Part shown: piece after piece, positions 1-5,119 of the stretch
How positions within the stretch are numbered: the stretch's first letter is position 1
How the letters are laid out: each line of letters starts with the position of its first letter
The notes under the pieces: model-generated
What the model was told of the DNA's origin: nothing
What the model saw: the letters and a program-made list of their open reading frames with translations, nothing else
Database searches by the model: none
Source of the DNA: Sphingomonadales bacterium
Lineage (GTDB): Bacteria > Pseudomonadota > Alphaproteobacteria > Sphingomonadales > Sphingomonadaceae
Direction: 5' to 3'
Length of the DNA: 5,119 bases
Assembly: GCA_024636595.1 (NCBI GenBank)
Contig: JAGXGT010000030.1
Coordinates: forward strand, 1 to 5,119
Made by a program: the position numbers and the translations under genes

Positions 1-474
1 GGGCAGCAGCACATAGTCGAACAGGCCTATTTCCGGTGAAAAGCCGATTGAGCGGTCACCCGCACCGTGGGGAAAGAAGATCAGCTTTGGCCGCTCCGCC
101 TGATCATTTTTCTTCAGAAAGGTCGTGGTTGTCTCCGGCACGACAAGGGCATCAAACTGCCGAAATAGAGGGGTGCTCCGCTTCAGGCTACTTAGGCGGT
201 TGAGCGGCACGATATTACCCAGCATTTTTTCGACCAGCCGAGTGCCGGGATGGGGATGGATCGACCAGAAAGCCGGGGTCGGCAAGGCGGGATCGAGGAA
301 CTGGCGAACCGCTTCGGCCTGGCTTTCGCTGGATGTGATGACTTCGACGCGCGCATTCGGGGCGCGGCGCTGCAAGGCGGAAATGATAGGCGCGATATGG
401 GCGACCTGGTGCAGCTCGTCATGATTGAACAAAAAGCCGATGCGCCGGGGGTGGCTCGATGAATCCGCCATCAT
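1..474 (-). CDS. Probable CDP-glycerol glycerophosphotransferase-like (GT-B) protein, N-terminal part, runs off left edge
   Basis: Reading the minus strand from ATG at 474 gives 158 uninterrupted codons to base 1, so the gene continues outside the window. The protein opens with RIGFLFNHDELHQVAHIAPI (residues 11-30), a Rossmann-like first strand and helix, then ARVEVITSSESQAEAV (41-56), LVVPETTTTFLKK (110-122) and KLIFFPHGAGDRSIGF (130-145), ending in FDYVLLP. The HGAGDR-x-x-GF block followed by FDYVL resembles the N-terminal half of proteins annotated in sphingomonads as CDP-glycerol glycerophosphotransferase family, which transfer polyol phosphates to surface polymers. That assignment is from memory of the family. 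Start: two adjacent ATGs (474 and 471), with a weak TGGAA motif just upstream; the frame is closed by TGA at 499-501. It is divergent from the nucleotidyltransferase gene at 701. The C-terminal half, with any donor-binding site, is not visible. An epimerase-like or other GT-B glycosyltransferase remains possible. Confidence 0.8.
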   Translation of the reverse strand, partial: MMADSSSHPRRIGFLFNHDELHQVAHIAPIISALQRRAPNARVEVITSSESQAEAVRQFLDPALPTPAFWSIHPHPGTRLVEKMLGNIVPLNRLSSLKRSTPLFRQFDALVVPETTTTFLKKNDQAERPKLIFFPHGAGDRSIGFSPEIGLFDYVLLP

Positions 475-617
475 GTCTGTTCCATCGGATATCCGGCCTC
501 ATCTGATCTCTGGGCACAGGCGGAACCAATCCGCCTGCTCCGGTCTTTGGACAAATTATTGACGGAAGTCTATCTGCTCTCCGTCCGTGGGTTGCTTGCG
601 GCGAACCAGATCGGGAT

Positions 618-647
618 GTTTTGGCGGCCTGCTTTGCAAAACGCCAA
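618..647. repeat. Overlapping inverted repeats in the divergent intergenic region
   Basis: Two nested inverted repeats overlap here: GTTTTG (618-623) with CAAAAC (637-642), and TTGGCG (621-626) with CGCCAA (642-647). They lie about 55 bases before the nucleotidyltransferase start and about 145 before the divergent start, so they could be an operator or an RNA stem in the 5' leader. A second small perfect stem, CCGGC (675-679) with GCCGG (684-688), sits 13 bases before ATG 701. No convincing -35/-10 pair was found; TTGACG at 559-564 lacks a matching -10. The function is unproven and the repeats could be chance. Confidence 0.3.
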
Positions 648-700
648 GCTGCGGGTAAAGCGCGTGTCATGCACCCGGCCTTTGCCGGTAGCGATGGGAA

Positions 701-1552
701 ATGATAAGGATGTCCGTGCCCCCTGTTAGCGATCCCCCGAATTCTGTCGGTAATCCGGCCGCTGACGGGAAGCGGCTCTGGACCGCGATAATTTTGGCTG
801 GCCAGCGGCCCGGAGGGGACCCGATGGCCGTCTATTGCAAGGTCCAGTATAAAGCGCTGATCCCGATCCACGGGCAGACGATGCTCGAGCGGGTCATGCG
901 CGCCCTGATGGCGTCGGCTTATATCGGAAAGATTGTGGTCATGGCCCAGTCACCCGGTGACCTGAAGGCGGGCCTCAGTCCTGATCTGGCAGAGCATGAC
1001 AGCATCGCCTTCGTCGAATCCAATGACGGGATCGCAACCAGCGTTCACGACGTTGTCGGCACCGCTGTCGCGCCATGGCCGGTGCTGGTGACAACCGCCG
1101 ACAATGCGCTGCTGACCGGAGAGATCCTCGATTTTTTCTTGCAAAGCCATGCCGGGCAGGATGTTGCGGTCGGGGTGGTCGAGCGCGAGACAATGCTGGC
1201 CGCCTATCCCGACGCCCGCCGTACTTGGCTAAAATTCCGGGGCGGGGCCTATAGCGGGGCCAATCTGTTCGCCTTGCATAATGCAGCTGCCAAGCCCGCT
1301 TTGGCGATGTGGGCGGGTGTCGAGAAAGATCGCAAGAAAGGCTGGAAAATCTTTGCCCATTTCGGTCCCTGGCTGCTGCTGCGGGCGCTTAGCCGAACGA
1401 TCGGCTTCAAGCAGGCGATGGCGGAAGCAGGCCGGCGCCTGTCGTTGTCGGCGGAACCGATCGTCTTGCCATTTGCCGAAGCGGCGATCGATGTGGACAA
1501 GCCGGATGATCTGGAACTGGTAACCAGGATATTGGAGCAGCGGGAGGGTTAG
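701..1552 (+). CDS. MobA-like nucleotidyltransferase family protein (GT-A NTP transferase)
   Basis: The 283-residue protein has the hallmarks of a nucleoside-triphosphate-dependent sugar- or alditol-phosphate nucleotidyltransferase. The nucleotide-binding loop is AIILAGQRPGGDP (29-41), followed by the conserved lysine in KALIPIHGQTMLERV (51-65), the metal-binding aspartate in VTTADNALLT (130-139, D134), a product-site segment RGGAYSGANLFAL (180-192) and a late acidic motif AAIDVDKPDDLELV (261-274) that usually carries the second metal ligand. Length fits the MobA-like family. The start is uncertain: ATG 701 has GGGAA almost touching it, while ATG 710 (residue 4) sees GGGAA at 9 bases and may be the true start; residues before about 26 are not conserved-looking. 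The divergent neighbour is a CDP-polyol-type transferase, so an activated donor for a surface polymer is a reasonable inference. A molybdenum-cofactor role is less likely because no moa/mob/moe genes are present. Confidence 0.9.
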   Translation: MIRMSVPPVSDPPNSVGNPAADGKRLWTAIILAGQRPGGDPMAVYCKVQYKALIPIHGQTMLERVMRALMASAYIGKIVVMAQSPGDLKAGLSPDLAEHDSIAFVESNDGIATSVHDVVGTAVAPWPVLVTTADNALLTGEILDFFLQSHAGQDVAVGVVERETMLAAYPDARRTWLKFRGGAYSGANLFALHNAAAKPALAMWAGVEKDRKKGWKIFAHFGPWLLLRALSRTIGFKQAMAEAGRRLSLSAEPIVLPFAEAAIDVDKPDDLELVTRILEQREG

Positions 1553-1694
1553 GCACTCTGTGCACGCTGTGGACATTCCTCACCACACTTTGCCGCAGCA
1601 GCGATCATTCTTCGTTTCTTACCGGCCGGCTTTTATGCGACCGTGATCCCGGATTTCCAGATTTTTTGCAGGGCTGGACGCGCGTGGACAGGCA

Positions 1695-1700
1695 TATTAT
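1695..1700 (+). promoter_or_regulatory. Possible -10 element before the small acidic protein
   Basis: TATTAT lies 9 bases before the ATG at 1710. TTGCAG at 1666-1671 could be a -35, but the 23-base spacing is too long for a standard sigma-70 promoter. If this -10 is used, transcription would begin at or a few bases before the ATG and the message would be nearly leaderless, which agrees with the absence of a Shine-Dalgarno sequence there. Weak, single-motif evidence. Confidence 0.2.
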
Positions 1701-1709
1701 GATCAAATC

Positions 1710-2069
1710 ATGGCCGATTCTGAACAAATCGATGCGCAATCCGCCTTTATGATGATTGATCATGTGTCGGATTTGATCGCGGAAGCTGCGCGGCTGCGCG
1801 AAAATGCGTTCGAGCGGGCCGCTGCCGGTGATAGGAATATTGCGGCTGATTTATTTGAAGATTCGGGATCGATCGCTTCTGTTGCCCTGTCCTTTCGCTA
1901 CGAGTTGGCGGATGCGCACGCAGATACCAACGATGCTGACGGTTTGATTGCCGCTCTTGACCAGTGGGCCACAATAATTGATCCAGAAGATCAACACTCA
2001 GAGGTGGCGCCTGTGACCGTTTTTCCATTTGGCGGGGAAATATCATCGCATGAGGAACATCTACGCTAA
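1710..2069 (+). CDS. Hypothetical small acidic helical protein
   Basis: This 119-residue protein is not one I recognise. It is rich in Asp, Glu and Ala, and residues 10-90 read as amphipathic helices: MIDHVSDLIAEAARLRENAF (15-34), then a stretch with SIASVALSFRYELADAHAD and a third helix around GLIAALDQWATI. The tail (about 93-119) is polar and ends EEHLR. There is no signal peptide, membrane segment or metal motif. Amino-acid use is protein-like and far better than the minus-strand reading of the same DNA (1747-2196), which is rich in Arg, Pro, Ser and Gln as a shadow would be. No ribosome binding site precedes ATG 1710; internal ATGs at 1749 and 1752 have none either. It lies 157 bases after the nucleotidyltransferase and 18 bases before a possible small peptide gene. 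It may be cargo of the decayed island to its right, but that is only positional inference. Confidence 0.6.
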   Translation: MADSEQIDAQSAFMMIDHVSDLIAEAARLRENAFERAAAGDRNIAADLFEDSGSIASVALSFRYELADAHADTNDADGLIAALDQWATIIDPEDQHSEVAPVTVFPFGGEISSHEEHLR

Positions 2070-2087
2070 TCAGCGCGGTGAAAGCGG

Positions 2088-2201
2088 ATGAAGCGAAAAC
2101 CTCAAAAGAGAAGGGCGGGCGCGTCAGCGACCAGATATCGGCATTTTGTCGCATCTGAAGATTCGACGGTGATCCGGATAACAAGAAAGCCGACACAATA
2201 A
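2088..2201 (+). CDS. Possible 37-residue basic peptide with a good ribosome binding site
   Basis: ATG 2088 opens a short frame ending with TAA at 2199-2201. It is preceded by GGTGA (2077-2081), a good anti-Shine-Dalgarno match with about 6 to 7 bases of spacing, better than that of any larger gene here. The peptide starts MKRKPQKRRAGASATRYRHF and is strongly basic (about 12 Lys/Arg of 37). It follows the acidic 119-residue protein by 18 bases, so the two could be co-transcribed. I recognise no family. It might be a real small protein, the start of a gene truncated by the rearrangement that also removed the 5' end of the integrase, or chance. Confidence 0.25.
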   Translation: MKRKPQKRRAGASATRYRHFVASEDSTVIRITRKPTQ

Positions 2202-2265
2202 CTTACTGGCCACTTCTCCTATTTTCGACTTTCGGCAACGCACCCTTGAGCACACCTCGCGAGCA

Positions 2266-3078
2266 TTGCGAAGGGATATCCGCCGGATTGTCATTTTTCG
2301 GAGAGGGAAACTCGAAGGAGATCGGGCTGACGGATATGTCGGCAAGCCTCGCACCCCTGGACGCGGCGGGGTGACAAAGGGTGGCACCGGGGTAGCATCG
2401 CGATCGGTTGCTTCGTTGCAAAGTATTTTGAACCACGCGGTGCGCCTGGACATAATTGCCAGCAATCAAGGCGCGGGCGCGCGAAAAATTGCAGGAAAGA
2501 AAAAGGAACGACGGTTAAGCGTGGCCGAAATAAAAAAGCTCGGTGAAGCCCTTCAATATGGAAGGCAGCACGGGGAACATTCTACGGCACTAGCAATTGT
2601 CGAGCTCATGCTGTTGACAGGCTATCGCATATCTGAAGTTCAAGGGTTGCAACGCTACTGGCTGCATAGCGAAGGTGGGTATGTGCAATTTCCGGACACC
2701 AAAACCGACGGCCAAATTCGGGCGATTGGCCCTGCAGCGATCAAGCTCGTTGAAAATCAACCTGTGTTCAAATCTAGTCCATATGTTTTCCCGTCAGACA
2801 TAACGAACGGGCCTTTTACAGCTGGAACGGCTTGCCTTGCCCGGCTGTGTCATCGTGCGGGAATCGAAGGCGTGACTCCCCATACGCTCCGTCATACATT
2901 CGGCAGCGTCGCGGGTGATCTTGGCTTTTCCGAACTGACCATACGCGCATTACTCGGACACGCGACGCGCGGCGTTACTCAAGGTTATGTCCATATCGAC
3001 GAAGCGTTGAAATTGGCGGTCACCCGAACTTCCGATGAGATTTCGAAGTTGCTCAATGAGCGCAACATGTATGCCTAA
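2266..3078 (+). CDS. Tyrosine-type site-specific integrase, N-terminally truncated
   Basis: The protein carries the complete catalytic domain of a phage/island tyrosine recombinase, which cuts and rejoins DNA at attachment sites through a 3'-phosphotyrosine intermediate. Catalytic residues, numbered from TTG 2266: R121 in LLTGYRISEVQGL, K146 in DTKTDG, H206 and R209 in TPHTLRHTFG, H232 in ALLGH, and nucleophile Y241 in TQGYVHID. Residues 26-84 (GKPRTPGRGG, then GVASRSVASLQSILNHAVRL) are the end of the core-binding domain. Family members are usually about 380-430 residues; here the arm-binding domain and the start of the core-binding domain are missing. The frame is open back to TAA at 2179-2181, but only non-ATG starts exist (TTG 2266; GTG 2371 is a shorter option) and none has a ribosome binding site. 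Its stop lies 17 bases before a tRNA 3' remnant, its likely target. It is probably non-functional, though the active site is intact. Confidence 0.88.
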   Translation: MRRDIRRIVIFRRGKLEGDRADGYVGKPRTPGRGGVTKGGTGVASRSVASLQSILNHAVRLDIIASNQGAGARKIAGKKKERRLSVAEIKKLGEALQYGRQHGEHSTALAIVELMLLTGYRISEVQGLQRYWLHSEGGYVQFPDTKTDGQIRAIGPAAIKLVENQPVFKSSPYVFPSDITNGPFTAGTACLARLCHRAGIEGVTPHTLRHTFGSVAGDLGFSELTIRALLGHATRGVTQGYVHIDEALKLAVTRTSDEISKLLNERNMYA

Positions 3079-3095
3079 ACGAGTCCAGTTCCTAA

Positions 3096-3140
3096 CTTTC
3101 AATCTGGGTGTCGCTGGTTCGAATCCTATAGGGCGCACCA
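3096..3140 (+). other. tRNA 3' remnant (probably tRNA-Arg), putative att site of the integrase
   Basis: The block can be laid on tRNA positions without gaps: loop CTTTCAA (3096-3102), anticodon 3' strand TCTGG (3103-3107), variable region GTGTC, T-stem GCTGG (3113-3117), T-loop TTCGAAT (3118-3124), CCTAT (3125-3129), acceptor 3' strand AGGGCGC (3130-3136), A and CCA (3138-3140). Only two of five T-stem pairs are Watson-Crick, and the integrase gene occupies the place of the 5' half, so this is not a working tRNA. The GGGCGCACCA end matches tRNA-Arg as I remember it, and TTCCTAA just upstream (3089-3095) looks like the anticodon loop of tRNA-Arg(CCT). Integrases of this type commonly recombine into tRNA 3' ends and leave such copies. 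Confidence 0.65.
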
Positions 3141-3157
3141 TAAAAGATAATGAATGA

Positions 3158-3352
3158 TTTCCTGTTAGGTTAAATCGGTTCGATGCTGCGATTATAACCA
3201 GTAACGCTAGTGGACCTCCGGTTTGTACAGCTTTCCCGTTTCATGTCGCGGGACTGTTAGATCAAAGTCTATTGAACGTGGGCTTTGCAGAGGTTGAGAC
3301 TGGCTTGGCAATAGGCGAACATCACTTAGCCAACATTCTCGTATCCCTCTGA
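3158..3352 (+). pseudogene. Coding-like open stretch without a start, possible gene remnant
   Basis: Between the tRNA remnant and the receptor gene, one plus-strand frame is open for 64 codons from the TGA at 3155-3157 to TGA at 3350-3352, with protein-like composition. Examples are SGPPVCTAFPFHVAGLLDQ, then NVGFAEVETGLAIGEHH and LANILVSL at the end. There is no ATG in frame and no ribosome binding site; only internal TTG or GTG codons are available. The phrase GEHHLAN loosely recalls luciferase-like monooxygenases, but that is too weak to assign. It may be the tail of a gene cut by island insertion, or a chance open frame. The rest of 3141-3397 shows no other gene and no clear terminator for the receptor. 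Confidence 0.25.
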
Positions 3353-3397
3353 TATATTGATATAATTACCAACGACTCTGCAGGAACATGTTATTCG

Positions 3398-4680
3398 CTA
3401 AAATCGGTATCCGACCGAAATCCCGTACGTCCCCGGCGTGTTGTGCCAGACATTCTGATAGCCAAAGAGCCCCACTTCCAACACGTCGATGATATTGACC
3501 TCATCGGTGAGATTTTTCGCCCAAAACGCCACTTCGACCGCTTCATCCTTGCTGGTCCAGGCAATGCGGGCGTCGAGATTCACCGTGGCGCCTTCGCTGC
3601 TGAGCTCGACCAGTTCGCGCTCGTCGAAATAACGATTTCCGGTATAGGTGAAATCGCCCCGCAGCACAAAATCAGCGATCGAGGTCGGAATCGTATAGCG
3701 GCCATAGAGATTGAATTGCGAATTGGGTGCGCCGGTCAGGCGATTGCCGCTCAGATCTTCCGTCACACCGCCATTGGTGCGGCTGAAATTCTTATACTCG
3801 CTGTCAAGAATGCCGAGGCTGCCACCGATTTCAAAATTGTCCGTTAGCAGAGCCTGGAGCTCGAATTCCAGACCCATGATGCTGACGTCCGAAGCATTCT
3901 CGATAAACTGGAGACCGCCGGCGGTGAAGGTGAAAACCTGAAGGTCGCTATAGTCATAGAGAAAACTGGTCACATTAAACTGGACGCGATTGTCGAAGAG
4001 CGAGGTTCGCACGCCCGCTTCGTAGCTGATTACGATTTCGGGATCGTAGATTTTGCGCGCACCGACCGGGTCGCTGAACGCGCCGGTGTTAAAACCGCCG
4101 CTGGTGAACCCGCGATTGATGCTGACAAATCCCATGATATCGTCGCTGAAATCATAGCTCAAGGCGGCCCTGCCCGACCATTCCGTCCAGCTTTCCTTTA
4201 GATTGATATCGAAAAGCGGTCCCGGCAGCAGATTATTGCCATTGCGGTCCGTGCCAAAGCTGCTGTGTTCCAGATCGCGCTTTCATGATTGATCCGGCCG
4301 CCGACAGTCAGGTTCAGGCGGTCCGTAATCTCCAGTTCCGCCTGGGCAAAGGCCGCATAGGTGTCGGTGGTCTGGACATAAAATTGGTCAAAGGCTTCGA
4401 TCCCCCCTAACGCGAAACTGGCGTCGGTAAGATTATAGAACTTGTCAACCTCGCCGCGCTCGTGAAAAATGAATCCGCCGATTACCCAGCTGAAAGTATC
4501 GTCCGACGGAGATGCCAGCCGCAATTCCTGCGAGATCGATTCAAAGTTCGATGGTCCCCAGTTGATGGTTAAAATGGTGCTCGGCGCGCCATTGCCTTCC
4601 TGCAAGACGCTGCGCTGCGATGTTTCATATCCGCTGACCGAGGTCCCATTGCCGAAAGTCGTATTTTCTGTAAAATCGAT
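3398..4680 (-). pseudogene. TonB-dependent receptor, C-terminal barrel remnant (5' truncated and frameshifted)
   Basis: On the minus strand this encodes about 425 residues of the outer-membrane barrel of a TonB-dependent receptor. The upstream frame (about 4680-4284) includes SISQELRLASPSDDTFSWVI, then GGFIFHERGEV and AFAQAELEITDRLNLTVGGR, all typical of barrel strands. The downstream frame includes DRNGNNLLPGPLFDINLK, SINRGFTSGGFNTGAFSDP, and ends GISVGYRF with the terminal Phe expected of outer-membrane proteins. The frames meet at a run of three A (plus strand TTT 4281-4283): adding one A turns HES into HEKRDLEHSSFGTDR and restores a continuous receptor. The 5' side ends near 4680, where an in-frame TGA and unrelated sequence begin; signal peptide, TonB box and plug are absent. 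Family members usually exceed 700 residues. Substrate cannot be inferred, and no promoter or start is visible. Confidence 0.88.
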
Positions 4681-4696
4681 TATTATGGGAATGATA

Positions 4697-4720
4697 TGGA
4701 ATCGGGGTCACCCGATTCTA
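4697..4720. repeat. Inverted repeat at the receptor truncation point, possible insertion-sequence end
   Basis: GAATCGGG (4699-4706) and CCCGATTC (4711-4718) form a perfect 8-base stem around the loop GTCA, extendable by a G-T and a T-A pair. An alternative stem, GGGGTC (4704-4709) with GACCCC (4723-4728), overlaps it. The block begins about 15 bases beyond the last codon that still looks like receptor. A TGGGAATG at 4686 followed by TGGAATCGGGGTCA reminds me of ends of IS21-type elements with repeated internal motifs, but I cannot verify this and no transposase gene is in the window. Confidence 0.4.
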
Positions 4721-4792
4721 CCGACCCCAGTGTTACCAAGAGGGTGTTAACAATCACGTTGGCGTCGGAATGTTAATCCTGTCTACCATCTT

Positions 4793-4823
4793 AAGAGCCA
4801 AGCGATGCTTGGCTCTTTTTCTT
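4793..4823 (+). terminator. Strong rho-independent terminator, orphan
   Basis: AAGAGCCAAGC (4793-4803) pairs perfectly with GCTTGGCTCTT (4807-4817) around the 3-base loop GAT, giving an 11-base stem that runs into TTTCTT on the plus strand. The stem's own final TT plus the following bases make a U-rich tract, so termination is predicted for rightward transcripts; leftward, the stem is followed by AAGATGG and would work poorly. No rightward gene ends just before it: the nearest DNA is the inverted repeat and the antisense of the broken receptor. It probably belonged to a gene removed by the rearrangement at about 4680, or to a small RNA. Confidence 0.8.
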
Positions 4824-5119
4824 ATCCACGCAAAGCTGCCCTTCCGCAACCCACCCAGTTGCGGTCATCCGAAGTGATTGGATGGAGTATAAAAGCGGCT
4901 GGTCGGCAAGCGCCCCAAAAGCCGACGTTCCGGCTATGGACCCAAGGATTTGCAACGCTTCATCCTGCTTGCCGAGTTATCAAGGCACATCAGGGCTGCA
5001 CCTCACTATCACGCTGAAGCTGAGCCACTCGCATCGCCCCCGCGAAGAATTGTCTTTATGCCCTAGACGCTCTGTGAAAACGCCATTTTTGCTCTATCCT
5101 AACGTCATGCCCGCTCGCA
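4824..5119. other. Stretch with no supportable gene
   Basis: I read both strands and found no convincing gene. The plus-strand open frame 4805-5017 starts inside the terminator hairpin, has no ribosome binding site and an irregular composition. Minus-strand frames are short or interrupted; one of 20 codons entering from the right edge ends with TAA near 5057 and could be the tail of an outside gene, but is too short to judge. A small imperfect stem AGCCG-ACGTTC-CGGCT (4920-4935) is present. A plus-strand ATG at 5107 runs off the edge without a visible ribosome binding site. Confidence 0.5.

Noticed and set aside
192..422. Minus-strand 76-residue open frame
   Set aside because: It is an out-of-frame shadow of the real minus-strand gene 1-474, with low-complexity Ser/Pro/Arg composition.
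547..729. Plus-strand 60-residue open frame before the nucleotidyltransferase
   Set aside because: No ribosome binding site, overlaps the nucleotidyltransferase start in another frame, and ends in a non-protein-like tail; most likely chance.
419..871. Minus-strand 150-residue open frame spanning the divergent intergenic region
   Set aside because: It overlaps the starts of both supported genes, has Arg/Pro/Gly-rich composition and no recognisable domain.
1553..1640. Terminator after the nucleotidyltransferase
   Set aside because: TGTGG/CCACA can pair with a 10-base loop, but there is no following T tract, so it is not a convincing intrinsic terminator.
1747..2196. Minus-strand 149-residue open frame
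   Set aside because: It is antisense to the more protein-like 1710-2069 gene and is rich in Ser, Arg, Pro and Gln, as expected of a shadow.
3096..3140. A complete tRNA gene
   Set aside because: Only the 3' half is present; the 5' acceptor strand and D arm are missing and three of five T-stem pairs are broken.
2950..3141. Minus-strand frame beginning MVRPIGFEPATPRL
   Set aside because: This peptide is the antisense translation of a tRNA 3' end, a well-known false gene call next to integrases; the rest is antisense to the integrase.
3338..3370. TATAAT at 3361-3366 as a plus-strand promoter
   Set aside because: No -35 at proper spacing, and it would transcribe only antisense to the receptor remnant.
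3443..3847. Plus-strand 134-residue open frame
   Set aside because: It is antisense to the receptor barrel, which has clear family motifs on the minus strand.
1..5119. CRISPR array, defence system or complete insertion sequence
   Set aside because: No regularly spaced repeats, no Cas, nuclease or transposase genes, and no pair of terminal repeats flanking a coding region were seen.

Overview
The window looks like a chromosomal stretch from an alphaproteobacterium, most likely of the order Sphingomonadales. This rests on the style of the proteins: a TonB-dependent receptor ending in Tyr-Arg-Phe with a GFTSGGFN barrel motif, a sphingomonad-type nucleotidyltransferase with an LAGQRPGGDP loop, and a tyrosine integrase of the RGG/VASR type. 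It is inferred from recognition, not from a database search.

Left part (1-1552): two divergent genes share a roughly 226-base intergenic region. On the minus strand, a gene running off the left edge encodes the N-terminal 158 residues of a probable CDP-glycerol glycerophosphotransferase-like (GT-B) enzyme. On the plus strand lies a complete MobA-like nucleotidyltransferase. A sugar- or polyol-phosphate nucleotidyltransferase beside a transferase that could use a nucleotide-activated donor suggests a surface polymer or phospho-alditol module, but no substrate can be read from the sequence.

Middle part (1553-3140): a small acidic protein of unknown function, a possible 37-residue basic peptide with a good ribosome binding site, and a tyrosine recombinase that has lost its N-terminal arm-binding domain but keeps all catalytic residues. 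Directly after the integrase stop is the 3' part of a tRNA (anticodon-loop region to CCA, with a damaged T stem), most similar in its end to tRNA-Arg. This looks like the attachment-site scar at the right end of a decayed tRNA-targeting genomic island. A short, coding-like open stretch of unknown origin follows.

Right part (3398-5119): the C-terminal barrel of a TonB-dependent receptor on the minus strand. It is broken twice: a one-base deletion in an A-run near 4281-4283 and loss of everything upstream of about 4680, including signal peptide, TonB box and plug. The truncation point abuts a compact inverted repeat that may be an insertion-sequence end, followed by a strong orphan rho-independent terminator. 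The last 296 bases contain no gene I can support.

Overall this is an accessory, decaying region between functional genes. I see no CRISPR array, defence locus, complete RNA gene or complete mobile element. The most informative features are the integrase/tRNA junction and the doubly broken receptor.
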